From positions 62,001-126,000 of the forward strand of contig NZ_JAILYJ010000014.1 in the NCBI RefSeq assembly GCF_019793465.1: a stretch of 64,000 nucleotides of DNA, in the 5' to 3' direction. The position numbers and the translations under genes are program-made. The notes beneath the pieces were generated by a model that did no database searches, was not told the origin of the DNA, and saw only the letters and a list, made by a program, of their open reading frames with translations. Positions 34,133-42,399 of the stretch are shown piece after piece. This stretch comes from Rhizobium croatiense. GTDB taxonomy: Bacteria; Pseudomonadota; Alphaproteobacteria; Rhizobiales; Rhizobiaceae. The first letter of the stretch is position 1. Each line of letters opens with the position of its first letter.

Positions 34133-35503
34133 ATGAGCAAATCCTTCGGCGCCATGTCGGTCGCCCAGCTTTCCGTCCTCATTCAGGGCGGCGCAGCCGA
34201 TCCAGTCGATGTGGCAGGGGCCGTCTTCGACGCCATCGCGAATTACGCCGACAAGGCCGTCTTCACCACGCTGCTTGAAGACCGGGCGATGGAAGAAGCG
34301 CGCGCGTCTTCCAAACGGCTGCGGCAAGGGCGCTCGCTCGGACTGCTGGACGGTATTCCGATCGCCTGGAAAGATCTTTTCGACATCGAAGGCCGGACGA
34401 CGACGGCAGGTTCGCGCGTCCTGGCAGGGGATGCGCCGGCCGAACGGGATGCGGCCGTCGTCGCTTTGCTGAGGAATGCCGGCATGGTTGCCATCGGCTG
34501 TACCAATATGAGCGAGTTCGCCTTTTCCGGCCTCGGCATCAATCCGCATTACGGCACGCCGGCAAATCCGCGAAGCGCCGACCGCCCGCGCATCCCCGGC
34601 GGCTCCTCCTCCGGCGCCGGTGTGGCCGTCGCCGCTGGACTGGTGCCGGTCGCGATGGGCACGGATACCGGCGGGTCGGTGCGTATTCCCGCCGCCCTCA
34701 ACGGCATCGTCGGCTACAAGGCGACACGCGGCCGCCATGCCATGGACGGTGTCTATCCGCTGGCGAAAAGCCTGGATTCATTGGGGCCGCTCTGCCGCAC
34801 CGTCAAGGACGCGGTCTGGATCGATGCGGCGATGTGCGGCCTGACGGCACCCGATGTCGCCGAGCGTTCCTTGCAGGGACTGGAATTGCTCGTGCCTGAA
34901 AACATCGTCTTCGATGGGGCCGAACCGGGTGTCATCGTCGCCTTCGAGGCAGCCCTGAAGCGCCTTCAACGGGCCGGTGTTCGGGTTTTGCGCATCACCA
35001 TCCCCGCTTTCAATGGGATCATCGATCTGCTGACGACGTACGGCCCGCTGGTGACTGCCCAAGCCTATGCCCTTCATCAGGAACGGTTGGCGGGGCCGGA
35101 AGCGGACCGCATGGATCATCGTGTCGTCATGCGCACCCGCTTGGGAGCGAGGACGACGGCGCCGCATTACATGGCGCTTCTCGAGGCCCGCCGCCGCCTC
35201 ATTGCCGATGTCGACCGCATCGTCGGCGACCGCCTCATCGCCTTTCCGACCGTCGCCCATGTGGCGGCGCCGATCGCGCCGCTGGAACAGGATGACGAGC
35301 TCTTCTTCGCCACGAACAACAAGACGCTGCGCAACACGATGTTCGGCAATTTTCTCGACTGGTGCGGTGTCTCGGTGCCTTGCGGCACGGGCGAGGCGGG
35401 CATGCCCGTCGGCCTGCTGCTTTCGGCCACCGCCCGTCGCGACGAGGTATTGCTGGGAACGGCCCTTGCCGCGGAGGCAGTCATCCGCGGGGATTTTGAC
35501 TGA
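34133..35503 (+). CDS. Amidase-signature family hydrolase
   Basis: A 456-residue amidase with the Ser-cisSer-Lys triad: Lys80 (GIPIAWKD), cis-Ser158 in GGSSSGAG and nucleophile Ser182 in TDTGGSVRIPA. The first and last parts (GAMSVAQLSVLI, WCGVSVPCGTGEAGMPVGLL) match AtzF/GatA-like amidases acting on small amides, such as allophanate- or aryl-amide-type substrates. It is not GatA, since no gatB/gatC is nearby. The start has only a weak ribosome-binding site. A TIM-barrel gene follows 62 bases downstream on the same strand, possibly in the same transcript. Confidence 0.87.
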   Translation: MSKSFGAMSVAQLSVLIQGGAADPVDVAGAVFDAIANYADKAVFTTLLEDRAMEEARASSKRLRQGRSLGLLDGIPIAWKDLFDIEGRTTTAGSRVLAGDAPAERDAAVVALLRNAGMVAIGCTNMSEFAFSGLGINPHYGTPANPRSADRPRIPGGSSSGAGVAVAAGLVPVAMGTDTGGSVRIPAALNGIVGYKATRGRHAMDGVYPLAKSLDSLGPLCRTVKDAVWIDAAMCGLTAPDVAERSLQGLELLVPENIVFDGAEPGVIVAFEAALKRLQRAGVRVLRITIPAFNGIIDLLTTYGPLVTAQAYALHQERLAGPEADRMDHRVVMRTRLGARTTAPHYMALLEARRRLIADVDRIVGDRLIAFPTVAHVAAPIAPLEQDDELFFATNNKTLRNTMFGNFLDWCGVSVPCGTGEAGMPVGLLLSATARRDEVLLGTALAAEAVIRGDFD

Positions 35504-35565
35504 GTTCGCGATTGATTTCGATTTTGTCGCCACTGACTGGCGCGAGAGGAATTGGAGGAGGGAAC

Positions 35566-36426
35566 ATGCAGCTTTTGCAAAACGGGCGCTTCGCGGTTTC
35601 GACATGGTCGCTGCATCGGTTGCTCGGCGCGGTTCACGCCTATAGCCCCGACCCCGACAAGAGCGCTGCGCCGAGGGAGCCCTACGGCCCCGGCGGCGCG
35701 GCGCTGATCGACGTGCCGGCGATGCTGGCGGCGCGGGGCGTCAATCGGTTGGAGATCTGCTCTTTCCATCTGCCGAGCCTCGATGCCGCCTATATCGGCG
35801 AACTCAGCGATGCGATGGCGGCGTCGAACGTGCTGCTCCAGACCCTGCTCGTCGAGGACGGCGATCCCAGCCATGCCGGGACGGCCGAGCGCGACATCGG
35901 TTGGATGGCCGAGTGGATCGGCATCGCGGCGGCCCTTGGGGCGCAGAGAATGCGCGTCATCGCCGGCAAGCAGAAGCCGAGCGAGGAAAACCTTGACCGT
36001 GCGGCCCGCCAGCTCAACTGCCTGGCCGAGAAGGCGGAAGGCAGCGGCGTGCGCATCGTCGTCGAGAACTGGTTCGACCTCTTACCGTCGCCGGTCGAGA
36101 TGAATTGGCTGCTCGACCAGCTGGATGGCAAGGTCGGGCTCAACGGCGACCTCGGCAACTGGTCAGCCCCCGCGAAATATGACGGTCTGGCCGATATCAT
36201 GCGGCGGGCGGAAATCTGCCACGCCAAGGCCGATTACAATGCTGCCGGCCTCGATGCGGAGGATTACCGCAGGTGCCTGGCGATGTGCGAAAGGGCAGGT
36301 TACGCCGGTCCCTTCACGCTGATCTATGATTCGCCCTTCTTCGCCGACGAATGGGACGGCATCCTGCTGCAAAAGACCTTCATCGAGGATTTTCTGCGCG
36401 CGGCGCCGGTCAGCAGGACCGCCTAG
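35566..36426 (+). CDS. Xylose isomerase-like TIM-barrel protein
   Basis: A 286-residue protein of the AP-endonuclease 2 / sugar-phosphate isomerase superfamily. Likely metal-binding residues are Glu in VVENWFD, Asp in GLNGDLGN and the late His/Asp region (ICHAKADYNA). Members are epimerases or isomerases of sugars and inositol derivatives; the exact reaction cannot be read. The ATG at 35566 is supported by GGAGGAGGGAAC; an upstream extension to 35512 is discarded. It lies 9 bases before the stop of the convergent betC gene, with no terminator between them. Confidence 0.8.
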   Translation: MQLLQNGRFAVSTWSLHRLLGAVHAYSPDPDKSAAPREPYGPGGAALIDVPAMLAARGVNRLEICSFHLPSLDAAYIGELSDAMAASNVLLQTLLVEDGDPSHAGTAERDIGWMAEWIGIAAALGAQRMRVIAGKQKPSEENLDRAARQLNCLAEKAEGSGVRIVVENWFDLLPSPVEMNWLLDQLDGKVGLNGDLGNWSAPAKYDGLADIMRRAEICHAKADYNAAGLDAEDYRRCLAMCERAGYAGPFTLIYDSPFFADEWDGILLQKTFIEDFLRAAPVSRTA

Positions 36427-36435
36427 AACGGTCTG

Positions 36436-37950
36436 TTATTCCTGGCGCGGAAACCTCTGGCTTTCTTCCAGCACGTTCAAATCCATGTGGTTGCGCATGT
36501 AGCGCTCCGAGGCTTTCTGCAGCGGCTGATAATCCCAGGGATAATAGGCGCCGTTGCGCAGCGCCGCATAGACCACCCAGCGGCGGGCCTGGCTTTCGCG
36601 CACGGCCGCGTCGAAAGCGGAGAGGTTCCAGCGCCGGCCCGCCTGTTCGACGAGCCGCGCCAGCGTCTCGGCATGCGCCGGATTTCCCGCGAGATCGTCG
36701 AGCTCTTGCGGATCGGCCTCGAGATCGAACAGCATCGGCGGGTCCTTCTCGCAGAGCGAGAGCTTGTAGCGCCCGTCCCTGAGGCAGACGAGCGGCGCTT
36801 CCGAGCCTTCCGCGGCATATTCCATCGGTACCGGGCCACGGCTGCCGGTGCCCTTCGCGAGGGCTGCAAGATCTTGGCCTTCGGTCCACGGCTTCAATGA
36901 CGCGATATCGATTCCGGCAAGACCGGCAAGCGTCGGCGTTACATCAAGGGTGGAGACGGGCTGGTCGATGCGCTTCGGCGTCCAGCCGGGGACTGCGATC
37001 ATCAGCGGCACGCGGGACGATCCTTCGAAGAAGTTCATCTTGAACCAGAGGCCGCGATCGCCAAGCATGTCGCCGTGGTCGGACACGAAGAGGATGATGG
37101 TGTTCTCCGCCATGCGGCTGCGTTCCAGCACACCGAGAATCGCGCCGATCTTCTCGTCAACATAGGAGATATTGGCGAAATAGCCGCGTCTTGCCCGCCT
37201 GATCTGCTCTTGGCTGATGTCGAAAGCATCGTGGTCGCAGGCTTTCATCAGGCGCTGAGAATGAGGATCCTGCCGCTCGAAAGGGATCGGAGCTACGGCC
37301 GGGTCGAGGGCCGCACAGTCCTCATAGAGATCCCAGAATTTGCCGCGCGCGACATAGGGGTCGTGTGGATGGGTGAAGCTGACAGTCAGGCACCAGGGGC
37401 GTTCATCGTGACCACGCGAGAGGTCGAAGAGCTTGCGGGTGGCGTGATAGGCGACCTCGTCGTCATATTCCATCTGATTGGTGATCTCGGCAATGCCGGC
37501 GCCGGTGACCGAACCGAGATTGTGGTACCACCAGTCGATGCGCTCGCCGGGCTTGGTATAATCAGGTGTCCAGCCGAAATCGGCCGGATAGATGTCCGTC
37601 GTCAGCCGTTCCTCGAAACCGTGAAGCTGGTCGGGGCCGACGAAGTGCATCTTTCCCGACAGCGCCGTCTGGTATCCGGCGGCGCGCAGATGGTGCGCAT
37701 AGGTCGGAATGTCGGAGGCAAATTCAGCCGCGTTGTCATAGACGCGCGTCCGGCTCGGCAATTGGCCCGACATGAAAGACGCCCGTGCCGGCGCGCAGAG
37801 CGGGCTTGCCGTATAGCTATTGGCAAAACGCACGGAGCGGCCTGCCAGTGATTTCAGATGCGGCGCGTGAAGAAAATCGGCGGGGCCATCGGGAAAGAAG
37901 GTTCCGTTCAACTGGTCCACCATCAGGATGAGAATGTTCGGGCGTGCCAT
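36436..37950 (-). CDS. betC: Choline-sulfatase BetC
   Basis: A 504-residue sulfatase that hydrolyses choline-O-sulfate to choline and sulfate. The formylglycine motif CAPAR is at residues 52-56, so Cys52 should be converted to formylglycine by a maturase. The metal site begins with LILMVDQLNG (Asp12), and long stretches match the Sinorhizobium BetC pattern (LSGKMHFVGPDQLHGFEERL, GYFANISYVDEKIG, LFVSDHGDMLGDRGLWFK). The ATG at 37950 is chosen over 37968 because AAAGG lies upstream. betA, betB and betI are not nearby, so released choline must be oxidised by genes elsewhere. A LysR regulator is divergent. Confidence 0.94.
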   Translation of the reverse strand: MARPNILILMVDQLNGTFFPDGPADFLHAPHLKSLAGRSVRFANSYTASPLCAPARASFMSGQLPSRTRVYDNAAEFASDIPTYAHHLRAAGYQTALSGKMHFVGPDQLHGFEERLTTDIYPADFGWTPDYTKPGERIDWWYHNLGSVTGAGIAEITNQMEYDDEVAYHATRKLFDLSRGHDERPWCLTVSFTHPHDPYVARGKFWDLYEDCAALDPAVAPIPFERQDPHSQRLMKACDHDAFDISQEQIRRARRGYFANISYVDEKIGAILGVLERSRMAENTIILFVSDHGDMLGDRGLWFKMNFFEGSSRVPLMIAVPGWTPKRIDQPVSTLDVTPTLAGLAGIDIASLKPWTEGQDLAALAKGTGSRGPVPMEYAAEGSEAPLVCLRDGRYKLSLCEKDPPMLFDLEADPQELDDLAGNPAHAETLARLVEQAGRRWNLSAFDAAVRESQARRWVVYAALRNGAYYPWDYQPLQKASERYMRNHMDLNVLEESQRFPRQE

Positions 37951-37985
37951 GTGAATACCTTTTGCCATTTGAAGATTTTATTGAA

Positions 37986-38028
37986 ACGCCTATTATTACG
38001 CCTGTAAAGCCAGCTTTTTTCGATGGCT
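37986..38028. promoter_or_regulatory. Candidate LysR operator region between betC and its regulator
   Basis: Two direct ACGCCT copies 12 bases apart (37986-37991 and 37998-38003), then an interrupted dyad AGCCA-N11-TGGCT (38008-38028), 17 bases before the regulator ATG. This spacing fits LysR binding sites. Inferred only. Confidence 0.35.
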
Positions 38029-38044
38029 GCCTAAAGGAATCTTT

Positions 38045-38950
38045 ATGTTAGACCGCCCACCCGAACTTGGTTGGATGCGCCTCTTCGTCGAGGTCGCGCG
38101 GCTCGGGAGCTTTTCGGCGGCGGCAGCGCTTCTCGGGCTGACCCAGCCGGCCGTCAGCTACCAGATCCGCCGGCTGGAACAGCAGTTCGGTGTCAGCCTG
38201 CTGCGCCGCCAGCATCGTGGCGTCGAATTGACCGCCGAAGGGGAGCGGCTTCTGGACATTGCCGCCAAGGCGGTCGGCGATATCGATGCGCTCGCCCGCA
38301 GTTTCCGCCTCGAAGCCCAGAGGCCGGTCGTCAGGCTCAGGACCGACTATGCTTTCTCGGCGCTTTGGCTGATCCCGCGCATGGATGGGTTTCGCCTGCT
38401 GCACCCGGAAACGGACATACAGATCGTCGCGACGCAGAGGCTTGCGGTCGGGTTTCGCGACGAGGCCGACGTCGCGGTCGTGTTCGGAACGCGGGCGGAA
38501 TTCGGTGCCGTCGGCACGCTTCTGCTGCCGGAGAGGGTCGTGCCCGTCTGCACGCGGGGGTTCCTCGATCGCAACGGACCCTTCGACGATCCAGGACAAT
38601 TGGCCGGAGCGAGGCTGATCCATCTCGACGCGCCGCTGCCATCGCCCTGGTTCGATTGGCGCACATATTTTGGCGAATTCTCCGTCCTGCGCGGCGCCCG
38701 CGCCGACCGCGGTGATATCAGCTTCAATACCTATTCGTTGGTCGTTCAGGCGGCGCTGAGCGAGCAGGGCGTGGCGCTCGGCTGGATGGGGCTCGTCGAC
38801 ACGCTCCTTTCGGCGGGCATGCTGCTGGAAGCCGGCCCGTCGCTGGAGGCGCGAGACCGCGGTTACTGGCTGGTGCCTCCGCGATCTCCAAACGTCCACA
38901 GCGAGAGGCTCAGCACCTGGCTGTCGGATGAGGCGGGGAAGGTCGGCTAG
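38045..38950 (+). CDS. LysR-family regulator of choline sulfate use
   Basis: A 301-residue LysR protein. The N-terminal winged helix is clear at about residues 10-70 (MRLFVEVARLGSFSAAAALL, GLTQPAVSYQIRRLEQQFGV, LLRRQHRGVELTAEGERLL), followed by the periplasmic-binding-like effector domain (RTDYAFSALWLIPRMDGFRL, RLAVGFRDEADVAVVFGTRA). Divergent LysR genes next to betC are the normal arrangement in rhizobia and pseudomonads, where they respond to choline-O-sulfate. The start has AAAGGAA before the ATG. A perfect 22-base inverted repeat follows the stop as terminator. Confidence 0.88.
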   Translation: MLDRPPELGWMRLFVEVARLGSFSAAAALLGLTQPAVSYQIRRLEQQFGVSLLRRQHRGVELTAEGERLLDIAAKAVGDIDALARSFRLEAQRPVVRLRTDYAFSALWLIPRMDGFRLLHPETDIQIVATQRLAVGFRDEADVAVVFGTRAEFGAVGTLLLPERVVPVCTRGFLDRNGPFDDPGQLAGARLIHLDAPLPSPWFDWRTYFGEFSVLRGARADRGDISFNTYSLVVQAALSEQGVALGWMGLVDTLLSAGMLLEAGPSLEARDRGYWLVPPRSPNVHSERLSTWLSDEAGKVG

Positions 38951-38963
38951 CTCGAGCCGCGCC

Positions 38964-39016
38964 GCATGCGGATGAGGCGATGGTTGTCCCGGATAACCAT
39001 CGCCTCATCCGCATGC
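38964..39016. terminator. Perfect 22-base-pair hairpin after the LysR gene
   Basis: Left arm 38964-38985 (GCATGCGGATGAGGCGATGG plus TT) is fully complementary to 38995-39016, around a 9-base loop. It stands between the convergent LysR and methyltransferase genes and probably stops both transcripts. The length and perfection of the stem are unusual. Confidence 0.7.
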
Positions 39017-39071
39017 TCACCAGACGCCTCGCAAGATATGGATATAGTTGAAGCCTTTTCGAGTCCGACTC

Positions 39072-40004
39072 TTAGCCGATTTTTCTCGTCACAAAGAAAC
39101 TCATCGCAACTTTTTCGTCACCATCTGGCATTGACGTGAACGGCGCTCGAAGTTCCTTCCGTCCTAGTCCGTCCGTACGGGTGTACTGGAGTTCCGCAAG
39201 GATTTCGAAGCCGCTCTCCTGCATCAGATTGATGTGATGGCTGCGCCACTTCCGATTTATCAGGTAGGGTCGTCGTCCACGCATCATCGTCCACGTGGGC
39301 GCGCTCAAAACCCAGTGCCCATTCCAGTCGCTTGACAGACCGTGAGATTGGAAGTCGATCAGGTGCGTCGCAAACCCTCCTGGCTTCAGCCACCGGGCAA
39401 TAGCGATATAGGTATCAACGAGGTTGTCCACGTGCTCCATGACTGAATGCGTCATCAGCCAGTCAGCCACACCCGCCTGCAGTACGTTGAAATCGGTCCA
39501 TGGTGCGACGAACTTTAATCGTTCGCTGCCATTCACGAGGTCCGCCTTCAGCGCGTCGATTGCCTCCGCACTGAGGCGCTGTTGCACGATCCCATCTATC
39601 CGATTCCAGGCGAAGTTTGTCGGTGAAGGCGGAAAAAAGATGTCGCCCGATACGGTGTTATCCCAAAATGCGGCCCGCTCGCCGAAGAGTTCAATCAAAC
39701 CGCTCAGGACTTCAAGATCGTGCTCGATGCTCCGGTGGTCTTGCAAATCCAGCCCGATGTACGTGTCGACGCCCGCAAGCAGTGCGGCAAGCCCAACGCC
39801 AAGCGAACTTCCGGGGCCGACCTCGACCAATACTTCAGGTCTTTTGCCGTTCAGCCAAGGCGCTAGGTGACCGTAGTGGCGAAAGAAAAGGTCATAACAG
39901 TGGCGCGCAGAAGCAGTGCCCCCTTCTACGTGCGTATTTCGCAGTTGCGGAACGACAAAGGAACCCAGTCCCTTGGCTAGGGAGCGAAGTGCAATATGGG
40001 TCAT
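39072..40004 (-). CDS. SAM-dependent methyltransferase-like protein
   Basis: A 310-residue protein with a class I methyltransferase core: EVGPGSSLGVGLAALLAG (about residues 59-76, the SAM-binding loop), IGLDLQDHRS with the acidic residue for ribose, and DWLMTHSVMEHVDNL plus ARWLKPGG as motifs IV-V. The N-terminus (LRNTHVEGGTASARHCYDLF) resembles proteins in polysaccharide or glycan modification clusters, but no glycosyltransferase gene is adjacent. The ATG at 40004 has AAAGGTGG upstream. GC is lower than in neighbouring genes (55% in the 60 bases from 39661), suggesting recent acquisition. Its substrate is unknown. Confidence 0.7.
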   Translation of the reverse strand: MTHIALRSLAKGLGSFVVPQLRNTHVEGGTASARHCYDLFFRHYGHLAPWLNGKRPEVLVEVGPGSSLGVGLAALLAGVDTYIGLDLQDHRSIEHDLEVLSGLIELFGERAAFWDNTVSGDIFFPPSPTNFAWNRIDGIVQQRLSAEAIDALKADLVNGSERLKFVAPWTDFNVLQAGVADWLMTHSVMEHVDNLVDTYIAIARWLKPGGFATHLIDFQSHGLSSDWNGHWVLSAPTWTMMRGRRPYLINRKWRSHHINLMQESGFEILAELQYTRTDGLGRKELRAPFTSMPDGDEKVAMSFFVTRKIG

Positions 40005-40585
40005 GGCGCCACCTTTTTCATCGAAACTCCAGCACGGCAATGTCCGGCGTGCTCTACCCAGCAGAATTCGCGTGCAACATCATCAGACACCAAAGAAAAG
40101 CAAAGCAATATGATTCGCCCTTGGACTCGTTAGTTGGGATTGTACGCGGCTCATAGTGATAGATATTTTCACGAATCTAAAGTCATTCATTGGGCGTACA
40201 GCAATAATCACTATGACCATGGCTGGTTGCTGAAGCGCATGAGAGGCTGCCTCGAAAAGAATTGCGTGATTTCAGCGAGTTGTGATTCCTTCGGATTTGC
40301 GAGATTCGATGGAGTTCTTCCTCCCGTACTGGATCGTGGCTTGCTAGCGATCTATGCAACATGAGTAATAGAGAGGGCATTCGGTAAGTGGGCGGGTGTA
40401 TTTCGTTCTCCTGGTCTATATCGGGATTTCAGAAGCGCCATATGGATGCCCGCCGATCTGGGTGGCTAGCAGCAGTCTTGCGGCTCACCACGCCTCAACG
40501 CCGACGTTTGTGCCCAGGAGAAGCCTTGTCATCAGCGATAGTGATCGACATTGTGGGGCGAATCGATAGCGAAGGCGGCTGAAGC
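40005..40585. other. AT-richer intergenic stretch with no convincing gene
   Basis: About 580 bases at roughly 45% GC in the part counted (40141-40320), unlike the rest of the window. Short open frames here (40134-40364, 40388-40582) lack good start sites and recognisable composition. It may be remnant DNA of an acquired segment that includes the methyltransferase gene. Confidence 0.55.
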
Positions 40586-40786
40586 ATGCGAACCATCGGA
40601 TATGGCATCGGACTGCTCATGGTCGTGTTCGGCCTGATCTGGATCGGGCAGGGAAGCGGCTATTTTCCCTATCCGGCGTCGAGTTTCATGATTGCCCAAA
40701 AGATCTGGATGCTCTGGGGCGCCATTCTGGCGACGGCGGGCATCGTCGTGATGGTCGTCATATCGCGGCTTCGCCGCAGAGGATGA
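40586..40786 (+). CDS. Small two-helix membrane protein
   Basis: A 66-residue protein with two hydrophobic helices (YGIGLLMVVFGLIWIGQGSG and AILATAGIVVMVVISRL) joined by a short YFPYPASSF loop, ending in RRRG. A purine-rich GAAGGCGGCTGAAGC stretch precedes the ATG. It lies 62 bases before the aldolase gene on the same strand. Family unrecognised; many rhizobial genomes carry small inner-membrane proteins of this sort. Confidence 0.6.
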   Translation: MRTIGYGIGLLMVVFGLIWIGQGSGYFPYPASSFMIAQKIWMLWGAILATAGIVVMVVISRLRRRG

Positions 40787-40848
40787 ATGGCTGCTGCCGT
40801 TTGGTGGCAATCCGGCCGCTGGCGGCCTGTCGAAATGAGGAGAATGGC

Positions 40849-41643
40849 ATGAGCGCAGCTGAAATCGACGGTTTTGCCGACCGTATCAGGAAACACCGGG
40901 GCGGTATGATCTCCGCCTGGGTCGGTATTCCCGACGCCATGCTCGTCAACCATCTGGCACAGGAGGCGTTCGACGCCGTCGTGCTCGATATGCAGCATGG
41001 CATGTGGGATATGCAGTCGGCGGCAAATGCCGTTGCTCAGGCACGTCTTGCCGGCAAGCCGGCCATCGCGCGCATTCCGATCGGCGATTTCGCCTCCGCC
41101 TCGCGGCTGCTCGATGCCGGGGCCTCCGGCATCATCGCGCCGATGATCAATTCGGCCGATGATGCGCGAGCCCTGGTCAGGACGACGAAATATCCGCCTC
41201 TCGGTGAGCGCAGCTGGGGACCGTCCCTGGCGCTGAACCATAGCGGCCTGTCGCCGGACGTCTATCTGAAGACTGCCAACGAGCTCACCGTCGCCGTCGC
41301 CATGATCGAGACCCGCGCCGCGCTCGATGCGATCGACGGCATTCTTGGCGTGACCGGCATCGACGGTATTTTCGTCGGCCCCGCCGACCTTTCGATCGCC
41401 CTATCGAACGGCGATCAGGTGGCGCCGAATGCGGCAGAGATCGACAGCGCCATGCAGCACGCGGTTGCGCGCTGCCGCGCCCACGGCAAATTCGCCTGTG
41501 CCTATGCCGGCGATGGCGAGCGGGCCGGCGAGCTGCTGAAGTTCGGCTTTGATCTGGTCATCGCCGGCGCCGAGACCATACAGCTGCGCGCCGGCGCCCG
41601 CCGCGCCATCAATGCCGCCCGTCGGATCGCTTCGGGCAGCTGA
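40849..41643 (+). CDS. HpcH/HpaI-family class II aldolase
   Basis: A 264-residue metal-dependent aldolase of the 2-keto-3-deoxy-acid type, splitting 4-hydroxy-2-oxo acids into pyruvate or oxaloacetate and an aldehyde. Key segments are DMQHGMWDMQSA near 42-53 (with the base histidine), RIPIGDFASASRLLDAGASG, MIETRAALDAIDGI (metal Glu) and FVGPADLS (metal Asp). The ATG at 40849 is chosen because GAGGAG lies 7 bases upstream; the open frame reaches back to 40783. It is convergent, with only a 6-base gap, with the spermidine-synthase-like gene. Its physiological substrate is unknown. Confidence 0.88.
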   Translation: MSAAEIDGFADRIRKHRGGMISAWVGIPDAMLVNHLAQEAFDAVVLDMQHGMWDMQSAANAVAQARLAGKPAIARIPIGDFASASRLLDAGASGIIAPMINSADDARALVRTTKYPPLGERSWGPSLALNHSGLSPDVYLKTANELTVAVAMIETRAALDAIDGILGVTGIDGIFVGPADLSIALSNGDQVAPNAAEIDSAMQHAVARCRAHGKFACAYAGDGERAGELLKFGFDLVIAGAETIQLRAGARRAINAARRIASGS

Positions 41644-41649
41644 TCTTCG

Positions 41650-42330
41650 TCAGCGGGCCGGCTTGATCGCCAGCCAGATGACGTGGCGGGCGCCGCCGCG
41701 TTTGCCGTTGGCGCGGGTATTGACCGCTTCGACGGAAAAGCCGCTGTCCCTGAGACGGCGGGTGAAATCAGGATCCGGCCCGGATGACCAGACGGCGAGC
41801 ACGCCGCCGGGGCGAAGCGCGGCGCGGGCGGCGCGCAGGCCGGCGAAATCGTAGAGCCGGTCGTTGGATTTGCGGGTCAGCCCATCCGGTCCGTTGTCGA
41901 CGTCGAGCAGGATCGCATCATAGGCGTTCTTGCCGGCGCGGATCGCCTCGCCGACATCGCCCTGATGGATGCCGACGCGGGGATCGTCGAGGCAGCCCTT
42001 GAAGACCTCGGCCATCGGCCCGCGCGCCCAGGCGACGACGGCCGGCACCAGTTCGGCGACGGTGACGCCGGCATCATCTGGAAGGACGGCAAGCGCGGCG
42101 CGCAGGGTGAAACCCATGCCGAGCCCGCCGATCAGCACCCTCGGCTTCGGATGCGTTTTGATCCGCTCCCAGGAGAGGGTCGCCAGCGCCTCTTCTGAGC
42201 CGCTGAGGCGGCTGTTCATCAGCTCGTTGGCGCCCAGCATGATCGAGAACTCGCTGCCGCGCTGCTTCAGCCTGAGTTCACCGCCTTCGCCGGGAATGGT
42301 CGCGGAATCGAGTTGAATCCAGGGCAGCAT
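41650..42330 (-). CDS. Spermidine-synthase-like methyltransferase-fold protein
   Basis: A 226-residue protein of the SpeE-like Rossmann fold: IGGLGMGFTLRAALAVLP (about residues 67-84, the nucleotide loop), VAELVPAVVAWARG with the acidic binding residue, and YDAILLDVDNGPDGL, where aminopropyltransferases have their catalytic aspartate. It is shorter than true spermidine synthases (about 280 residues), so polyamine synthesis is doubtful. It follows the last ABC transporter gene by 69 bases in the same direction and may be carried on that transcript. Confidence 0.72.
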   Translation of the reverse strand: MLPWIQLDSATIPGEGGELRLKQRGSEFSIMLGANELMNSRLSGSEEALATLSWERIKTHPKPRVLIGGLGMGFTLRAALAVLPDDAGVTVAELVPAVVAWARGPMAEVFKGCLDDPRVGIHQGDVGEAIRAGKNAYDAILLDVDNGPDGLTRKSNDRLYDFAGLRAARAALRPGGVLAVWSSGPDPDFTRRLRDSGFSVEAVNTRANGKRGGARHVIWLAIKPAR

Positions 42331-42399
42331 GACGGTTTCGCCTCACTTGAAAGAACCGTCCCCTAGCATAGGGAGATGAGCGAAACCAGCAAACCGGCG

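Noticed and set aside
40134..40582. Two short open frames in the low-GC patch
   Set aside because: No good ribosome-binding sites, no recognisable composition or domain; treated as non-coding.
41650..42330. Naming the SpeE-like protein as spermidine synthase
   Set aside because: It is too short and lacks evident polyamine gene neighbours, so only the fold is claimed.
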